A stretch of DNA of 58,181 nt from Candidatus Eremiobacteraceae bacterium (GTDB lineage: Bacteria > Vulcanimicrobiota > Vulcanimicrobiia > Eremiobacterales > Eremiobacteraceae), in contig DATFYX010000067.1 in the NCBI GenBank assembly GCA_035314825.1, forward strand, positions 1 through 58,181, written 5' to 3'. A program made the position numbers and the translations under genes. Shown here one piece after another: positions 26,707 to 34,928 of the stretch; position 1 is the first letter of the stretch; each line of letters starts with the position of its first letter. The notes below the pieces were generated by a model. The model was given only the letters and a program-made list of their open reading frames with translations, did no database searches and was not told where the DNA came from.

Positions 26707-28175
26707 ACGCAAAGGTAGTAGCGCGTTTTTCTAAACGCGCGCTCGCTGGTACCGCGCTGCTGCTCGCATGCGCGGTCGGCGCGCTTGCGGCGGTCAATGG
26801 GCCCGGCCCGCCTGTCAGCGTATACGAGACCACGTTCAACGGCGTAACCACCGGGCCGACCGGGTCCGATCCAGCGCATTTCAACACCACCGTCTGGGGC
26901 TCCGCCGCGCCCCCGGTTGGGTCGCTGCTCGCCAACACCTCGACGTACAACGGCGCGCTGATCAACCAGCTCACCACCGGAAACCAGTTCGACGGCACTC
27001 AATTGTGGACGTGCACTGCTGCTCTGTTCACATACTGCACGGGCACGCAAGCCGTCGGGTCGACGGTCGGCAACAACGCGCAGGTGTTCGAGTTTGCGAT
27101 CGTCCAGTCGTGGCCGTTCTACGTCGACTCCGGCGCCGCGTCCAACGTCAATCCGGGCGCATTCACCGCCGAGACGACCAGCGACGACGGTTCGTGGCTG
27201 GTCGTCGGCCCCAGCGCGCTCACCTACGCCCAACCTGCCAACTTCAAAGGCGTGACGGGCCTGACCGCCGGCACCGCGGTAGTGAGCAACTCGGCCGATC
27301 AACCGCCGACGAGCAAGACCGGCACGTTCACGGTCGCGAGACAAAGCGGTTGCGGCGACAACTTGTATTGGTTCACCATGGAGTACGACGAGGCTGAAGG
27401 CGGCGACGCGCAGATCGAGTATTCATGGCAGCCGCCCGGCTCCGGTGCGCTCGGCCGCGCCACGCAAGGCGTGGTGTACGGCCAAGTGCGCTACACGGGC
27501 ACGGGTACAGCGGGCGAGTCCGTGCAGGTGACCGACCCCAACGGCGGCACCCACACGCTCACGACTGATGCTAGCGGTTGCTACGGCTACAACTACGCGG
27601 CGTTCAACGGCACGCAGCCCGTCACGATCACCGCGACGGAGTCCGTGCACGGCAGCGGCTCGGCCGCATCGACGGTGAACCTGCCGATCGGCGGCGCGGT
27701 GCGTCAAGATTTCGATTTCCCCCCGCCCAACGTCCAGCTCATCAAACGCATCACGCAGGTCAAGACGCTTGGCCCGACTCCCGGTCCGACGACCACGCCG
27801 CAGACGATCACGCCGACGCCCGATCCGGGGAGTCTGGCGGGCGTCAACGGCACCGCGAACTACTCGCCCGGATTCTATCCCAAGGACGTGGTGACGTACA
27901 CGATCTACTTCCGCAACATCGGCGGGTTCCCGGCGCAAGGCGCGGGCGGCGTCGGGCCGACGTTCAGCGACGTGCTGGCCAACCCGCTCGTCTACGTCGC
28001 GTCATCGCAATCGTTCACGTGCTGCGCGAGCCCGGTGGTGACCATCGCCGCGACGTTCACGCAGACCGGCCAGACGCTCAAATGGGCGATGGCAGCGCCG
28101 CTTCCCACGCCGAATCCGGCGGGAACCGCCGGGCCGATCCAGGGCAATATGAACTATCAGGTGACGGTTCCGTAG
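26703..28175 (+). CDS. Exported PA14-like/DUF11 protein, last gene of the operon
   Basis: 490 residues. The TTG start at 26703 overlaps the previous TGA (TTGA). A signal peptide or N-terminal anchor covers about residues 10-30 (LAGTALLLACAVGALAAV). Residues about 36-245 look PA14-like: TTSDDGSWLVVG and LYWFTMEYDEAEGGDAQIEY are typical of that carbohydrate-binding fold. A small carboxypeptidase-regulatory/CNA-B-like unit follows (GQVRYTGTGTAGESVQVTDP, with DASGCYGYNY), then a Pro/Thr linker and a C-terminal DUF11 unit (VVTYTIYFRNIGGFPAQGAG). Binding of surface polysaccharide is plausible, but no residue proves it. Confidence 0.75.
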   Translation: MNAKVVARFSKRALAGTALLLACAVGALAAVNGPGPPVSVYETTFNGVTTGPTGSDPAHFNTTVWGSAAPPVGSLLANTSTYNGALINQLTTGNQFDGTQLWTCTAALFTYCTGTQAVGSTVGNNAQVFEFAIVQSWPFYVDSGAASNVNPGAFTAETTSDDGSWLVVGPSALTYAQPANFKGVTGLTAGTAVVSNSADQPPTSKTGTFTVARQSGCGDNLYWFTMEYDEAEGGDAQIEYSWQPPGSGALGRATQGVVYGQVRYTGTGTAGESVQVTDPNGGTHTLTTDASGCYGYNYAAFNGTQPVTITATESVHGSGSAASTVNLPIGGAVRQDFDFPPPNVQLIKRITQVKTLGPTPGPTTTPQTITPTPDPGSLAGVNGTANYSPGFYPKDVVTYTIYFRNIGGFPAQGAGGVGPTFSDVLANPLVYVASSQSFTCCASPVVTIAATFTQTGQTLKWAMAAPLPTPNPAGTAGPIQGNMNYQVTVP

Positions 28176-28198
28176 AACCGGGCGTCTAGGGTTCGCTT

Positions 28199-29281
28199 CT
28201 AGTGTCCGACGATAAGGGAACGAGAGAACACGCCGACCCACGACGGCTCGGTGGTCGGCTGTTGCGATCTGCTCACCACGTAGAGATCGCCATCTGAAGC
28301 GCCCGAAGCGACGCCGGCGACGTACGCTCCGAGATTGGCGTCGGTGCCGGCGATCAGGCGGATAGGAACCGCGTTGCCGGTCGCATTGGGCGCGTAGACG
28401 GTGATGCTGCTGCTGCCGAAATTCGTCACGTAGATGTAGCCGGCCGCGTCGACCGCGACGCTTTGCGGCACGTCCAAACCGGTCTTGTCGCCGGTGATCG
28501 TTCGCTCGGGCGCGGCGTCGCCGCTGGCCCCCGGCGCGAAGACGATGATGCTGTCGATGCCCAGATTCACGCGCCCGCTATTGACGACGAACAGATCGCC
28601 GTGCGGTCCGACCGCCAGCCCGAGCGGCGTATCGAGCGTCGTGCGCGACCCGGTGATCGCCCGCACCGGCGTCTCGTCGGCAGCAGCGCCCGGCTTGTAG
28701 ACGGTGATGGAGTTCGGCGCATTGACCATCGCGCCATAGTTCGAGACGTAGATGAAGCCGCGCGCGTCGAAGGCCACTGCCTTGGGCGTGACGATATCAT
28801 TGGTGATGTAACGCAGCGGAGCTACGTCGCCGTTCGCACCCGCCGCGAAGACAAGCACGCGGTCTTGTCCGAGGACGCTGCTGCCTGCGCCGCTCACGCC
28901 GGCGTTCGCGACGTATAAGATTCCTGCGGAATCGACCGCCAGGCCGCCGGGCCGCGTCAGTCCGGTACGCCCTCCAGAGATGGTTCGCGCGGCAGCGACG
29001 TCGCCATTCGCGCCGGCTGCATACACCGTGACGCTATCTTGTTTGGATGCGAGGTCGCCGTCGTTTGACACGTACACCGCGCCCGCGGAGTCGACGGCGA
29101 CACCGCTCGGCCACAGGAGGCCGGTCATCGCGCCCTTGATCGTGCGCACCGGCGTCACGACTTGGTCGCTCACGTCGGCGGCTGTGGCCGGCACTCTCGA
29201 ATCGAGCGTGACAACGGCCGCCGAACAGGCAGCCGCGAACGCGAAAAGCGTAGCGCGCCGGCGCATAATGGCTCGTCTCAT
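28199..29281 (-). CDS. Exported NHL-repeat beta-propeller protein
   Basis: 360 residues with an N-terminal signal sequence (about 8-34). Six or so NHL-like repeats follow, each with the pattern 'P.G.AVD.AG..YV.N' followed by 'SITVYAPGA.GD..P.RTI.G': for example WPSGVAVDSAGAVYVSNDGD, RPGGLAVDSAGILYVANAGV and VPQSVAVDAAGYIYVTNFGS. It is a likely six-bladed propeller outside the cytoplasm; no catalytic residues are visible and the ligand is unknown. Its ATG overlaps the final TGA of the peroxiredoxin gene (ATGA), so it depends on ribosomes that have read through the whole peroxiredoxin frame. Confidence 0.85.
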   Translation of the reverse strand: MRRAIMRRRATLFAFAAACSAAVVTLDSRVPATAADVSDQVVTPVRTIKGAMTGLLWPSGVAVDSAGAVYVSNDGDLASKQDSVTVYAAGANGDVAAARTISGGRTGLTRPGGLAVDSAGILYVANAGVSGAGSSVLGQDRVLVFAAGANGDVAPLRYITNDIVTPKAVAFDARGFIYVSNYGAMVNAPNSITVYKPGAAADETPVRAITGSRTTLDTPLGLAVGPHGDLFVVNSGRVNLGIDSIIVFAPGASGDAAPERTITGDKTGLDVPQSVAVDAAGYIYVTNFGSSSITVYAPNATGNAVPIRLIAGTDANLGAYVAGVASGASDGDLYVVSRSQQPTTEPSWVGVFSRSLIVGH

Positions 29282-29736
29282 CGGGTTCCCGGTTCGTGCT
29301 CCGCGCCGGAAAGCCCCGCGAGTATCTCGTCGGTCTTTGGAAAACCGCGCTCGTAGAATGCGATGCGGCCGTCTCTGCCGATGCCGACGACCGTGCGGTC
29401 GATATAGCGAAATGGACCGAAGCGTTTGACCGCATCGTACTGCGCCGACACCTTCAAGTCTCGATCGCTGAGCAGGCGCGCGGTGAAGCCGTGGCGCCGC
29501 CGAAAGGCACGGTGGGAGCGGACGCTCGCGCCATTGATGGCGAAGACGTCCACACCCGCCGCGGCGTACCTGTCCGCATCGCCGCGCACGGCGGCGAGTT
29601 GAATGTATCAGCCGAGGGTGTGGTCCAAGACGTAGAAGATCAAGACCGCGCGACTGCGCGTGAGCACATCCGACAGCGTGACGGGGACGCCGTCCTGGTC
29701 GGCCAGGGTGAAGTCAGGCGCTTGCCGGCCGACCAT
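29278..29736 (-). CDS. Peroxiredoxin with in-frame TGA at the peroxidatic position (candidate selenoprotein)
   Basis: Read as one frame from ATG 29736, the product has 152 residues, with an in-frame TGA as codon 43 (29608-29610). The frame is a PrxQ/BCP-like peroxiredoxin: VGRQAPDFTLADQDG, then FYVLDHTLG just before the TGA. In homologues FYPKDDTPG is followed by the peroxidatic Cys, so the TGA is exactly at the catalytic position. The conserved Thr three residues earlier is kept, and the downstream half (LLSDRDLKVSAQYDAV, YIDRTVVGIGRDGRIAFYERG) is intact. No Cys occurs elsewhere in the protein. A SECIS-like hairpin follows. The gene starts 7 nt after ku and overlaps the NHL gene. Selenocysteine is the best reading; a nonsense-mutated pseudogene is the alternative. 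Confidence 0.78.
29579..29597 (-). promoter_or_regulatory. SECIS-like hairpin after the peroxiredoxin TGA
   Basis: On the coding strand TCGCCGC-CGTGC-GCGGCGA forms a perfect 7-bp stem with a 5-nt loop. The loop starts 17 nt after the TGA and has G as its second base. That agrees with the bacterial SECIS description: a small apical loop with G in the first two positions, roughly 16-37 nt behind the UGA. Confidence 0.6.
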
Positions 29737-29743
29737 AGGCGCG

Positions 29744-30604
29744 CTACGCGCGCGCCGCGACCTTCTTCTTAGCGTGACCGTTCGAAGCGCTCTTGGCCTT
29801 GCCATTGGCGGCAACCGGCCGCTTCTTGGCGCTCTGCTTGAGGCTCTCTTGAAGCACATCCATGAGGTTGACGACGTCGGTCGCGGGTTTGGGCTTGGCG
29901 GCGGCTTTCGCGCGCGTCGGCTTGCCCTTGGCGCGCGCATCGATCATGGCCATCATCGCATCCCGATAGCGGTCGCGATACTCTTCGGGCTGGAACTTGC
30001 CGGCCATCGTATCGATGAGCAGCTTGGCGGCTTTCATCTCGCCGGCCGAGACTTTCTCTTTGGACGGCGGGAAATCGAAGTCGGCGGCGTCGACGATCTC
30101 GTCGGGGTAATGCATGAGCTCGAGCACGAGCGCGTCGCCGTTGGGCTTGAGCGCGCACAGGTACTCCTTGGTGCGGATGACGACGCGGGCGATGCCGACC
30201 TTGCCGGCGCTGGCCAATGCATCGCGCAGCAGCGCGTACGCGTGGCGGCCTTTCTTCTCCGGCTCGAGATAGTACGGCTTGTCGAACAGGATGGGATTGA
30301 TCTCGGACAGATCCACGAACTCGGTGATGTCGATCGACTGCGTGGCCTCGATGCTCACGCTCTTGATGTCCTCATCCGTGATGAGGACGTAGTCGCCGTC
30401 ACCGACCTCGTAGCCCTTGACGATGTCGTTCCACTCGACTTTCTTTCCGTCGATCGCGCAGACGCGCTGGAAGTTGATGCGTCCTTTATCTTTCTTATGG
30501 AGCATGTTGAAGTGGATCTCGTTCTCGCGGACTGCGGTGAACAGCCGAACGGGAATCGTCACCAATCCGAAATTGATCGAGCCGTTCCAGATCGCGTGTG
30601 CCAT
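29744..30604 (-). CDS. ku: Ku protein, non-homologous end joining
   Basis: 286 residues, homodimeric ring protein that binds DNA ends and recruits ligase D. The N-terminal Ku core is clear: AHAIWNGSINFGLVTIPVRL, INFQRVCAIDGKKVEWNDIVKGYE and SIDITEFVDLSEINPI. It is followed by a Lys/Ala-rich C-terminal tail (KPTRAKAAAKPKP and AKKKVAARA) typical of bacterial Ku tails that contact DNA. The ATG at 30604 is chosen; an upstream in-frame start would only add a non-conserved stretch. No ligD is in the window. A -10-like TATAGT (complement of 30627-30632) lies upstream. First gene of a ku-peroxiredoxin-NHL unit. Confidence 0.95.
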   Translation of the reverse strand: MAHAIWNGSINFGLVTIPVRLFTAVRENEIHFNMLHKKDKGRINFQRVCAIDGKKVEWNDIVKGYEVGDGDYVLITDEDIKSVSIEATQSIDITEFVDLSEINPILFDKPYYLEPEKKGRHAYALLRDALASAGKVGIARVVIRTKEYLCALKPNGDALVLELMHYPDEIVDAADFDFPPSKEKVSAGEMKAAKLLIDTMAGKFQPEEYRDRYRDAMMAMIDARAKGKPTRAKAAAKPKPATDVVNLMDVLQESLKQSAKKRPVAANGKAKSASNGHAKKKVAARA

Positions 30605-30678
30605 GGCTTCCAGTCCCCTCTCTTCTACTATACTTCCCATCGGCACCGAACGTGTGCTCCATCACAGGCCGGGAAGGA

Positions 30679-30711
30679 ATCGAACATAGGGCCGACAAAC
30701 ATACGTTCGAT
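30679..30711. promoter_or_regulatory. Inverted repeat upstream of the winged-helix gene
   Basis: ATCGAACATA (30679-30688) and TACGTTCGAT (30702-30711) match with one mismatch over 10 bp and a 13-bp spacer. Located between ku and the winged-helix gene, 45 bp before the latter's ATG. It is a plausible operator for that regulator. Confidence 0.5.
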
Positions 30712-30756
30712 ATACCCTTGTCTTCGCTCGCGCTCACAGACCGGGGGTAGGGGAAC

Positions 30757-31113
30757 ATGCATAAGAAGCAACTCGCGGAGCAGTTCTGCAGCAGATTGTG
30801 GGATTCGTTCTTCACCTCGCTGCGCGGCACCGAACTGCTCACGCCGTGCGAGAAGCGCGTGCTCGAGAAGCTCTGGCTTCTCGGGACGATCAAGACCTCG
30901 ACGTGCGATGCCTATCCGGGCCATCCGGAATTCGCGCGCTCGCTGCGCGTCTCCGAGCATCGCGTCAAACTTGCGCTCAAGAAGCTCGAGATGAAGGGCT
31001 TCATCAAGAGCGTCCGACGGGTCAGGTCGTTCGCGTACCTCCTGAATCCGCTGCTCCTAGAGGCGGCGTACGACAGCACCAAGCGAGATTATCCCGATCT
31101 GCTCGCCTCGTAG
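30757..31113 (+). CDS. Small winged-helix DNA-binding protein
   Basis: 118 residues. A helix-rich start (MHKKQLAEQFCSRLWDSFFT) precedes a winged-helix domain (about residues 28-100): LTPCEKRVLEKLWLLGTI, then the recognition region FARSLRVSEHRVKLALKKLE and the wing KGFIKSVRRVRSFAYLLNP. Fold and size suggest a transcription regulator of GntR/MarR-like topology, but there is no ligand domain. GGGGTAGGGG directly before the ATG is the ribosome site. An inverted repeat at 30679-30711 may be its operator. Target genes are unknown; ku is divergent from it. Confidence 0.75.
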   Translation: MHKKQLAEQFCSRLWDSFFTSLRGTELLTPCEKRVLEKLWLLGTIKTSTCDAYPGHPEFARSLRVSEHRVKLALKKLEMKGFIKSVRRVRSFAYLLNPLLLEAAYDSTKRDYPDLLAS

Positions 31114-31173
31114 CTGAGCGCCGCGTCTCCCGGGAGCGAGGAGTTCCCAAGCGGGCCATGGGAGCCTGGGGGA

Positions 31174-31935
31174 GTGGACGTCCTGGCACCGTTTCGTCTC
31201 GACGGACGCGTTGCGCTCGTCACCGGCGCGTCGAGCGGTCTCGGCGCGCGTTTCTGTCGCGTCCTCGATGCCGCAGGCGCGAAAGTGGTGCTCGCGGCGC
31301 GTCGAGTCGAGCGCCTGAGCGCCCTTGCGTCGGAGCTGCACGACGCGCTGCCGGTCGCGTGCGACGTCACTCACGAAATAGATGTAGCGCGCGCGGTCGC
31401 CGCTGGTATTGCGCGGTACGGGCGGATCGACGTGCTCGTCAACGCGGCCGGCGACGCCGATCCCTATCGGGCAGAAGAAGAGCCGCTCAAGTCGTTTGCC
31501 GACATCGTCGCGCTCAACCTGACCGCGGCATTCTCCATCTCGCAGCACGTCGCGCGGCACATGCTCGAACGCGGCAGCGGCAGCATCATCAATATCGCTT
31601 CGGTGCTGGGATTGGTCGGCGGCGGCATCCACCCCACGCCCGGCTACGCCGCCAGCAAAGGCGGTCTCATCAATCTCACGCGCGAGCTGGCGGTCGAGTG
31701 GTCGGGCCGCGGAGTGCGGGTCAACGCGATCGCGCCTGCCTATTTCGAGAGCGAGATGACGGCGGAGATATTCGCCAGCAAGAAGGCGCTCGATATCATC
31801 GCGCGCATGATCCCGATGCACCGGCCGGGCCACGTGCACGAGCTGGACGGCCCGCTGCTGTTCCTCGCGAGCGACGCGTCGAGCTACGTGACCGGGCACG
31901 TGCTTGCCGTCGACGGCGGCATGCTGGCCACGTAG
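31174..31935 (+). CDS. Short-chain dehydrogenase/reductase (SDR)
   Basis: 253 residues, classical SDR. TGASSGLG (cofactor loop), NAAG, the active-site Ser in IINIASVLG, and the catalytic YAASK (Tyr and Lys) are all present, and the end has SSYVTGHVLAVDGGM as in FabG/gluconate 5-dehydrogenase-like members. An Arg-rich AARRVERL after the second strand favours NADP(H). GTG start at 31174 after GGGGGA. The substrate cannot be read from sequence. It ends 7 bp before the large regulator gene and is probably co-transcribed with it. Confidence 0.88.
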   Translation: MDVLAPFRLDGRVALVTGASSGLGARFCRVLDAAGAKVVLAARRVERLSALASELHDALPVACDVTHEIDVARAVAAGIARYGRIDVLVNAAGDADPYRAEEEPLKSFADIVALNLTAAFSISQHVARHMLERGSGSIINIASVLGLVGGGIHPTPGYAASKGGLINLTRELAVEWSGRGVRVNAIAPAYFESEMTAEIFASKKALDIIARMIPMHRPGHVHELDGPLLFLASDASSYVTGHVLAVDGGMLAT

Positions 31936-31942
31936 GCGCGCG

Positions 31943-34927
31943 ATGGCAGAGGCCGAGCGAGCCGCATCATCGATCATCCGGCGCGAACGTCTGCTGGCGC
32001 AACTCGCTGCGGCGCAGCCGCGCATCATCGCGCTGATCGCTCCGGCCGGATTCGGCAAGAGCTCGATGGCTCGCCAGTACTGCCAGAGCCAGCCCGCATG
32101 GGCGGTGTGCGATCTCGCGGGAGTCGATGACGAAGCCGAACTCGCGCGCCGACTGACATCGGCGCTGGAGCGCGAGGACCCGGCGCGAGGTGCCGAGCTT
32201 TCCCACCTGCAGCTTTCGATCACGGAAGGCGGCCCATCGGACACCGACAAGATGAACCTGTTGCTGCAGGCGTGGGCGCGACCATGCGCTCCTGCGGCGT
32301 TCGTCTTCGAGAACGCAGAGCGCGTCGACGCCGCGTCCGCAGTCCAGGAGTTCTTGTGGCGATTGCTCGCGGCGCGGCCGGAATCGAGAGTCGTCGTGAT
32401 CTGCTCGCGCACGCCACTGCGGGCGCGCCTCAGCCGCTTCGCCGACCCGCATCACATCGTGACCTTGCGGGCGCCGCAATTGAGTTTCGACCGCGCCGAA
32501 CTGGTCGAGGCGTTCGGCGGCGTCGCGATCACGCCGCTCGAGCTGGAGCGCGTGATGGAGATATCGCGCGGCTGGCCGATCGCCATCTTGCTGTTCGTCC
32601 GGTTTGCGCGCGAGGGCACGCTGCACGAATTGCTCGGCCATCTGGATGACGTCGCCTTCGAGAACCTGCATGACTATCTCGCCGAGCAAGTGCTCGGGTC
32701 GTGGTCGCGCGAGGCGCTCGACGTGCTGGCGGCATGCGCGTGCATCCCGCTCGCGACGCCCGACGACGTCGCCTTCGCCCTCGGGACGGCCGACGCGCGC
32801 TCCACACTCGATGAATTCGTGCGAAACTCGCCATTCGTCGTGCGCACGCCCGCCGGCGCCTACGAGGTCCACCCGTTGCTCGCCAGCGCGCTGCTGGAAG
32901 CGAATACAGACCGTCGCCACTCGTTGCTGGCAACGGCTGCGAAGCGTTGGATGGAGAAGGCCAACCTCTTGCGCGCGGCGCGGCTCTATCTCGAGTGCGA
33001 CGACGCAGCGTCTGCGGCTGAGGCGCTCAACCAAGTCGATACCTTCATGACGCAGATATGGCCCCCTGAGTACACGAGCGTGCTGGCGAGCATCCCAACG
33101 GAGATCGTCGCGCGTTACCCGCGCCTTTGGTACGCGACCGTGCACATGCGCCGCTACCGCATAGACAATCGGCTGATCCTGCGCGAAACCCAGGCGCTGT
33201 GGAGAGAGACTGCAGCATTCCCGCCTATGCAGCGCACTATGGTGGCCGTGTTTCTCGCGTTGCTGGGAAGCGATTTCGGAGATCACGAGGGGGCGCTGCG
33301 GATGCTGCGCGCGTTCACCGATGAGCTGGGGACGAACGATCCGTCGTCGCCCGCGGTCGCATCGGTCACCCATATCCACGCTGCGGTGCTCGCGCGCACC
33401 GGTCGCTTAGAGGAAGCCGCGCGGATTTTCGACCGCGCGTGGCCCGTCGCCAGCCAGCGCAACGTCTCGGCGGCGATCGCCTCGCTCAACCGATCCTCGA
33501 CCATCGAGCGCATGCTCGGACGGCGCCAGGAGGAGCGAGAGCTGCTCGAACTAGCCCTCGAGCATGCGCACAAGTCGGGCTTCGCGACGATGGTCTCGCG
33601 AACGATGGCGGAGATCGCGTTCGGCGCCTGGTTCGCCGGCGAGCGCGAGCTGTTCGAAGAGTCTGCGACGCGGCTCGAGGAGCGGGTGGCGGCTGACGCG
33701 ATCCGAGGACTTTCCCATTTCGCTTCGTGCGCGGCGCGCCGTGAGGACGCCGCACCCGTCGGCATCGAAGAGCCGATGTGGCTTGCGAGAGCGCACCTGG
33801 TCGCCTGGAGCTACGAGCCTGACGACGAGCGCGCTGGTGAACACGCAAGGGCCGCGACCCGGGCTGCCGACGCGTACAAGGATCCTGCACTGCAGGTCAT
33901 AACCCGGGTCGCCCACGCTCTGGTCGCGCCACGACAGCGCGCGGCGCTGTTCGACGAAGCGCGCGAGCAGGCGAAGCTGGTCGATTCGGACGCGCTCCGG
34001 CACGCGGTCGAAGCGGCCAGCCGCCGAGCGCCCGATGCCGGCATACTCGGACCGCTGGTCGCAATGCGCGCGTCGCAAGCGAGCGCGGTGGCCGCACCGC
34101 TGCTCGAGATCGACTTTCTCACCATCTCGGTGCGCCGTCTTGGCCAACCGGTCGCGCTCGGCGAGCGCGAACGGGATGCGCTGTTCGCCATCGCGCTGTC
34201 GCGCCGCGCCGCGCCGCCGGAGCAGCTCGCGGCAAGCTTATGGCCAGCGATGGAGCCGCAAGCCGCGCTCGATGCGCTCGACTACAGTCTCATCCGCCTG
34301 CGGACCGCGATCGGTGCCGATGCGGTGCCGTTGACTCCCGAAGGCCATCGCCTATGCGACGGCGCGCAGGTCGATCTCTGGGAGATCGAAGATGCGGCCG
34401 CCGATGTGCGTGGGACCGACAAGCTCGGCGACGCGGAGCGCGAACGTCTCCGCGCGCTGCACGACCGGTTCCGGCTCTCGGAGGATACGAAGACGCCTCG
34501 GTCGCCGGTTTTCGAAAAAGCCGAGCGACGGATTCGGGAATACCGGCGCGAGATCGCCGAACGGCTCGGCCGCGACGCCCTGGCACGGCGCGCTGGCCGC
34601 GAGGCGCTTGCGTACGCGCGCGAGATGGCGACCTACGATCGCTGGGACGAAGCCGCGCGTGAACTGGCCATCCAAGCGCTGCTCGCCGCGGGCGACAAAG
34701 CCGGTGCGCTCAAGGAGTTCGAGGAATATCGCCAGGTGCTCAAGACGGAGCTGCATGCCGAACCATCAGGCCGCCTGGTGGATCAGGTGAAAGGCGCGGT
34801 CGGCGCGTTGCTGCATCCGGACACCTTGTTCGACGTCGGTGCGGACGCTCTGAATCTGGTCGTGCCGGGCGGCGGCATCGCGCTGCGCGTCGTCAAAGCG
34901 ATCGCCGCAAAACGAAAGGAGCATTGA
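31943..34927 (+). CDS. MalT-like ATPase regulator with C-terminal BTAD domain
   Basis: 994 residues. The N-terminal NTPase domain (about 10-260) has the Walker A loop APAGFGKSS (33-41) and RVVVICSRTPLRARL, as in MalT-type STAND ATPases. A winged-helix-type and helical region follows (VHPLLASALLEAN), then TPR-like helical repeats (about 330-650). The C-terminus contains a degenerate winged-helix unit (about 715-790, with GERERDALFAIALSRRAAPP) and a bacterial transcriptional activation domain (about 860-960, with AYAREMATYDRWDEAARELA and ALKEFEEYRQVLKTELHAEP). This is a SARP/AfsR-like signal-integrating activator. It stops 1 nt before the NmrA-like gene, which suggests a coupled pair. Confidence 0.85.
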   Translation: MAEAERAASSIIRRERLLAQLAAAQPRIIALIAPAGFGKSSMARQYCQSQPAWAVCDLAGVDDEAELARRLTSALEREDPARGAELSHLQLSITEGGPSDTDKMNLLLQAWARPCAPAAFVFENAERVDAASAVQEFLWRLLAARPESRVVVICSRTPLRARLSRFADPHHIVTLRAPQLSFDRAELVEAFGGVAITPLELERVMEISRGWPIAILLFVRFAREGTLHELLGHLDDVAFENLHDYLAEQVLGSWSREALDVLAACACIPLATPDDVAFALGTADARSTLDEFVRNSPFVVRTPAGAYEVHPLLASALLEANTDRRHSLLATAAKRWMEKANLLRAARLYLECDDAASAAEALNQVDTFMTQIWPPEYTSVLASIPTEIVARYPRLWYATVHMRRYRIDNRLILRETQALWRETAAFPPMQRTMVAVFLALLGSDFGDHEGALRMLRAFTDELGTNDPSSPAVASVTHIHAAVLARTGRLEEAARIFDRAWPVASQRNVSAAIASLNRSSTIERMLGRRQEERELLELALEHAHKSGFATMVSRTMAEIAFGAWFAGERELFEESATRLEERVAADAIRGLSHFASCAARREDAAPVGIEEPMWLARAHLVAWSYEPDDERAGEHARAATRAADAYKDPALQVITRVAHALVAPRQRAALFDEAREQAKLVDSDALRHAVEAASRRAPDAGILGPLVAMRASQASAVAAPLLEIDFLTISVRRLGQPVALGERERDALFAIALSRRAAPPEQLAASLWPAMEPQAALDALDYSLIRLRTAIGADAVPLTPEGHRLCDGAQVDLWEIEDAAADVRGTDKLGDAERERLRALHDRFRLSEDTKTPRSPVFEKAERRIREYRREIAERLGRDALARRAGREALAYAREMATYDRWDEAARELAIQALLAAGDKAGALKEFEEYRQVLKTELHAEPSGRLVDQVKGAVGALLHPDTLFDVGADALNLVVPGGGIALRVVKAIAAKRKEH

Positions 34928-34928
34928 T

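Noticed and set aside
29608-29940. Separate short ORF ending at the peroxiredoxin TGA, and another starting at 29589
   Set aside because: Both lie in one frame and together form a single peroxiredoxin. The upstream part of the first (before 29736) runs through the ku coding region in another frame.
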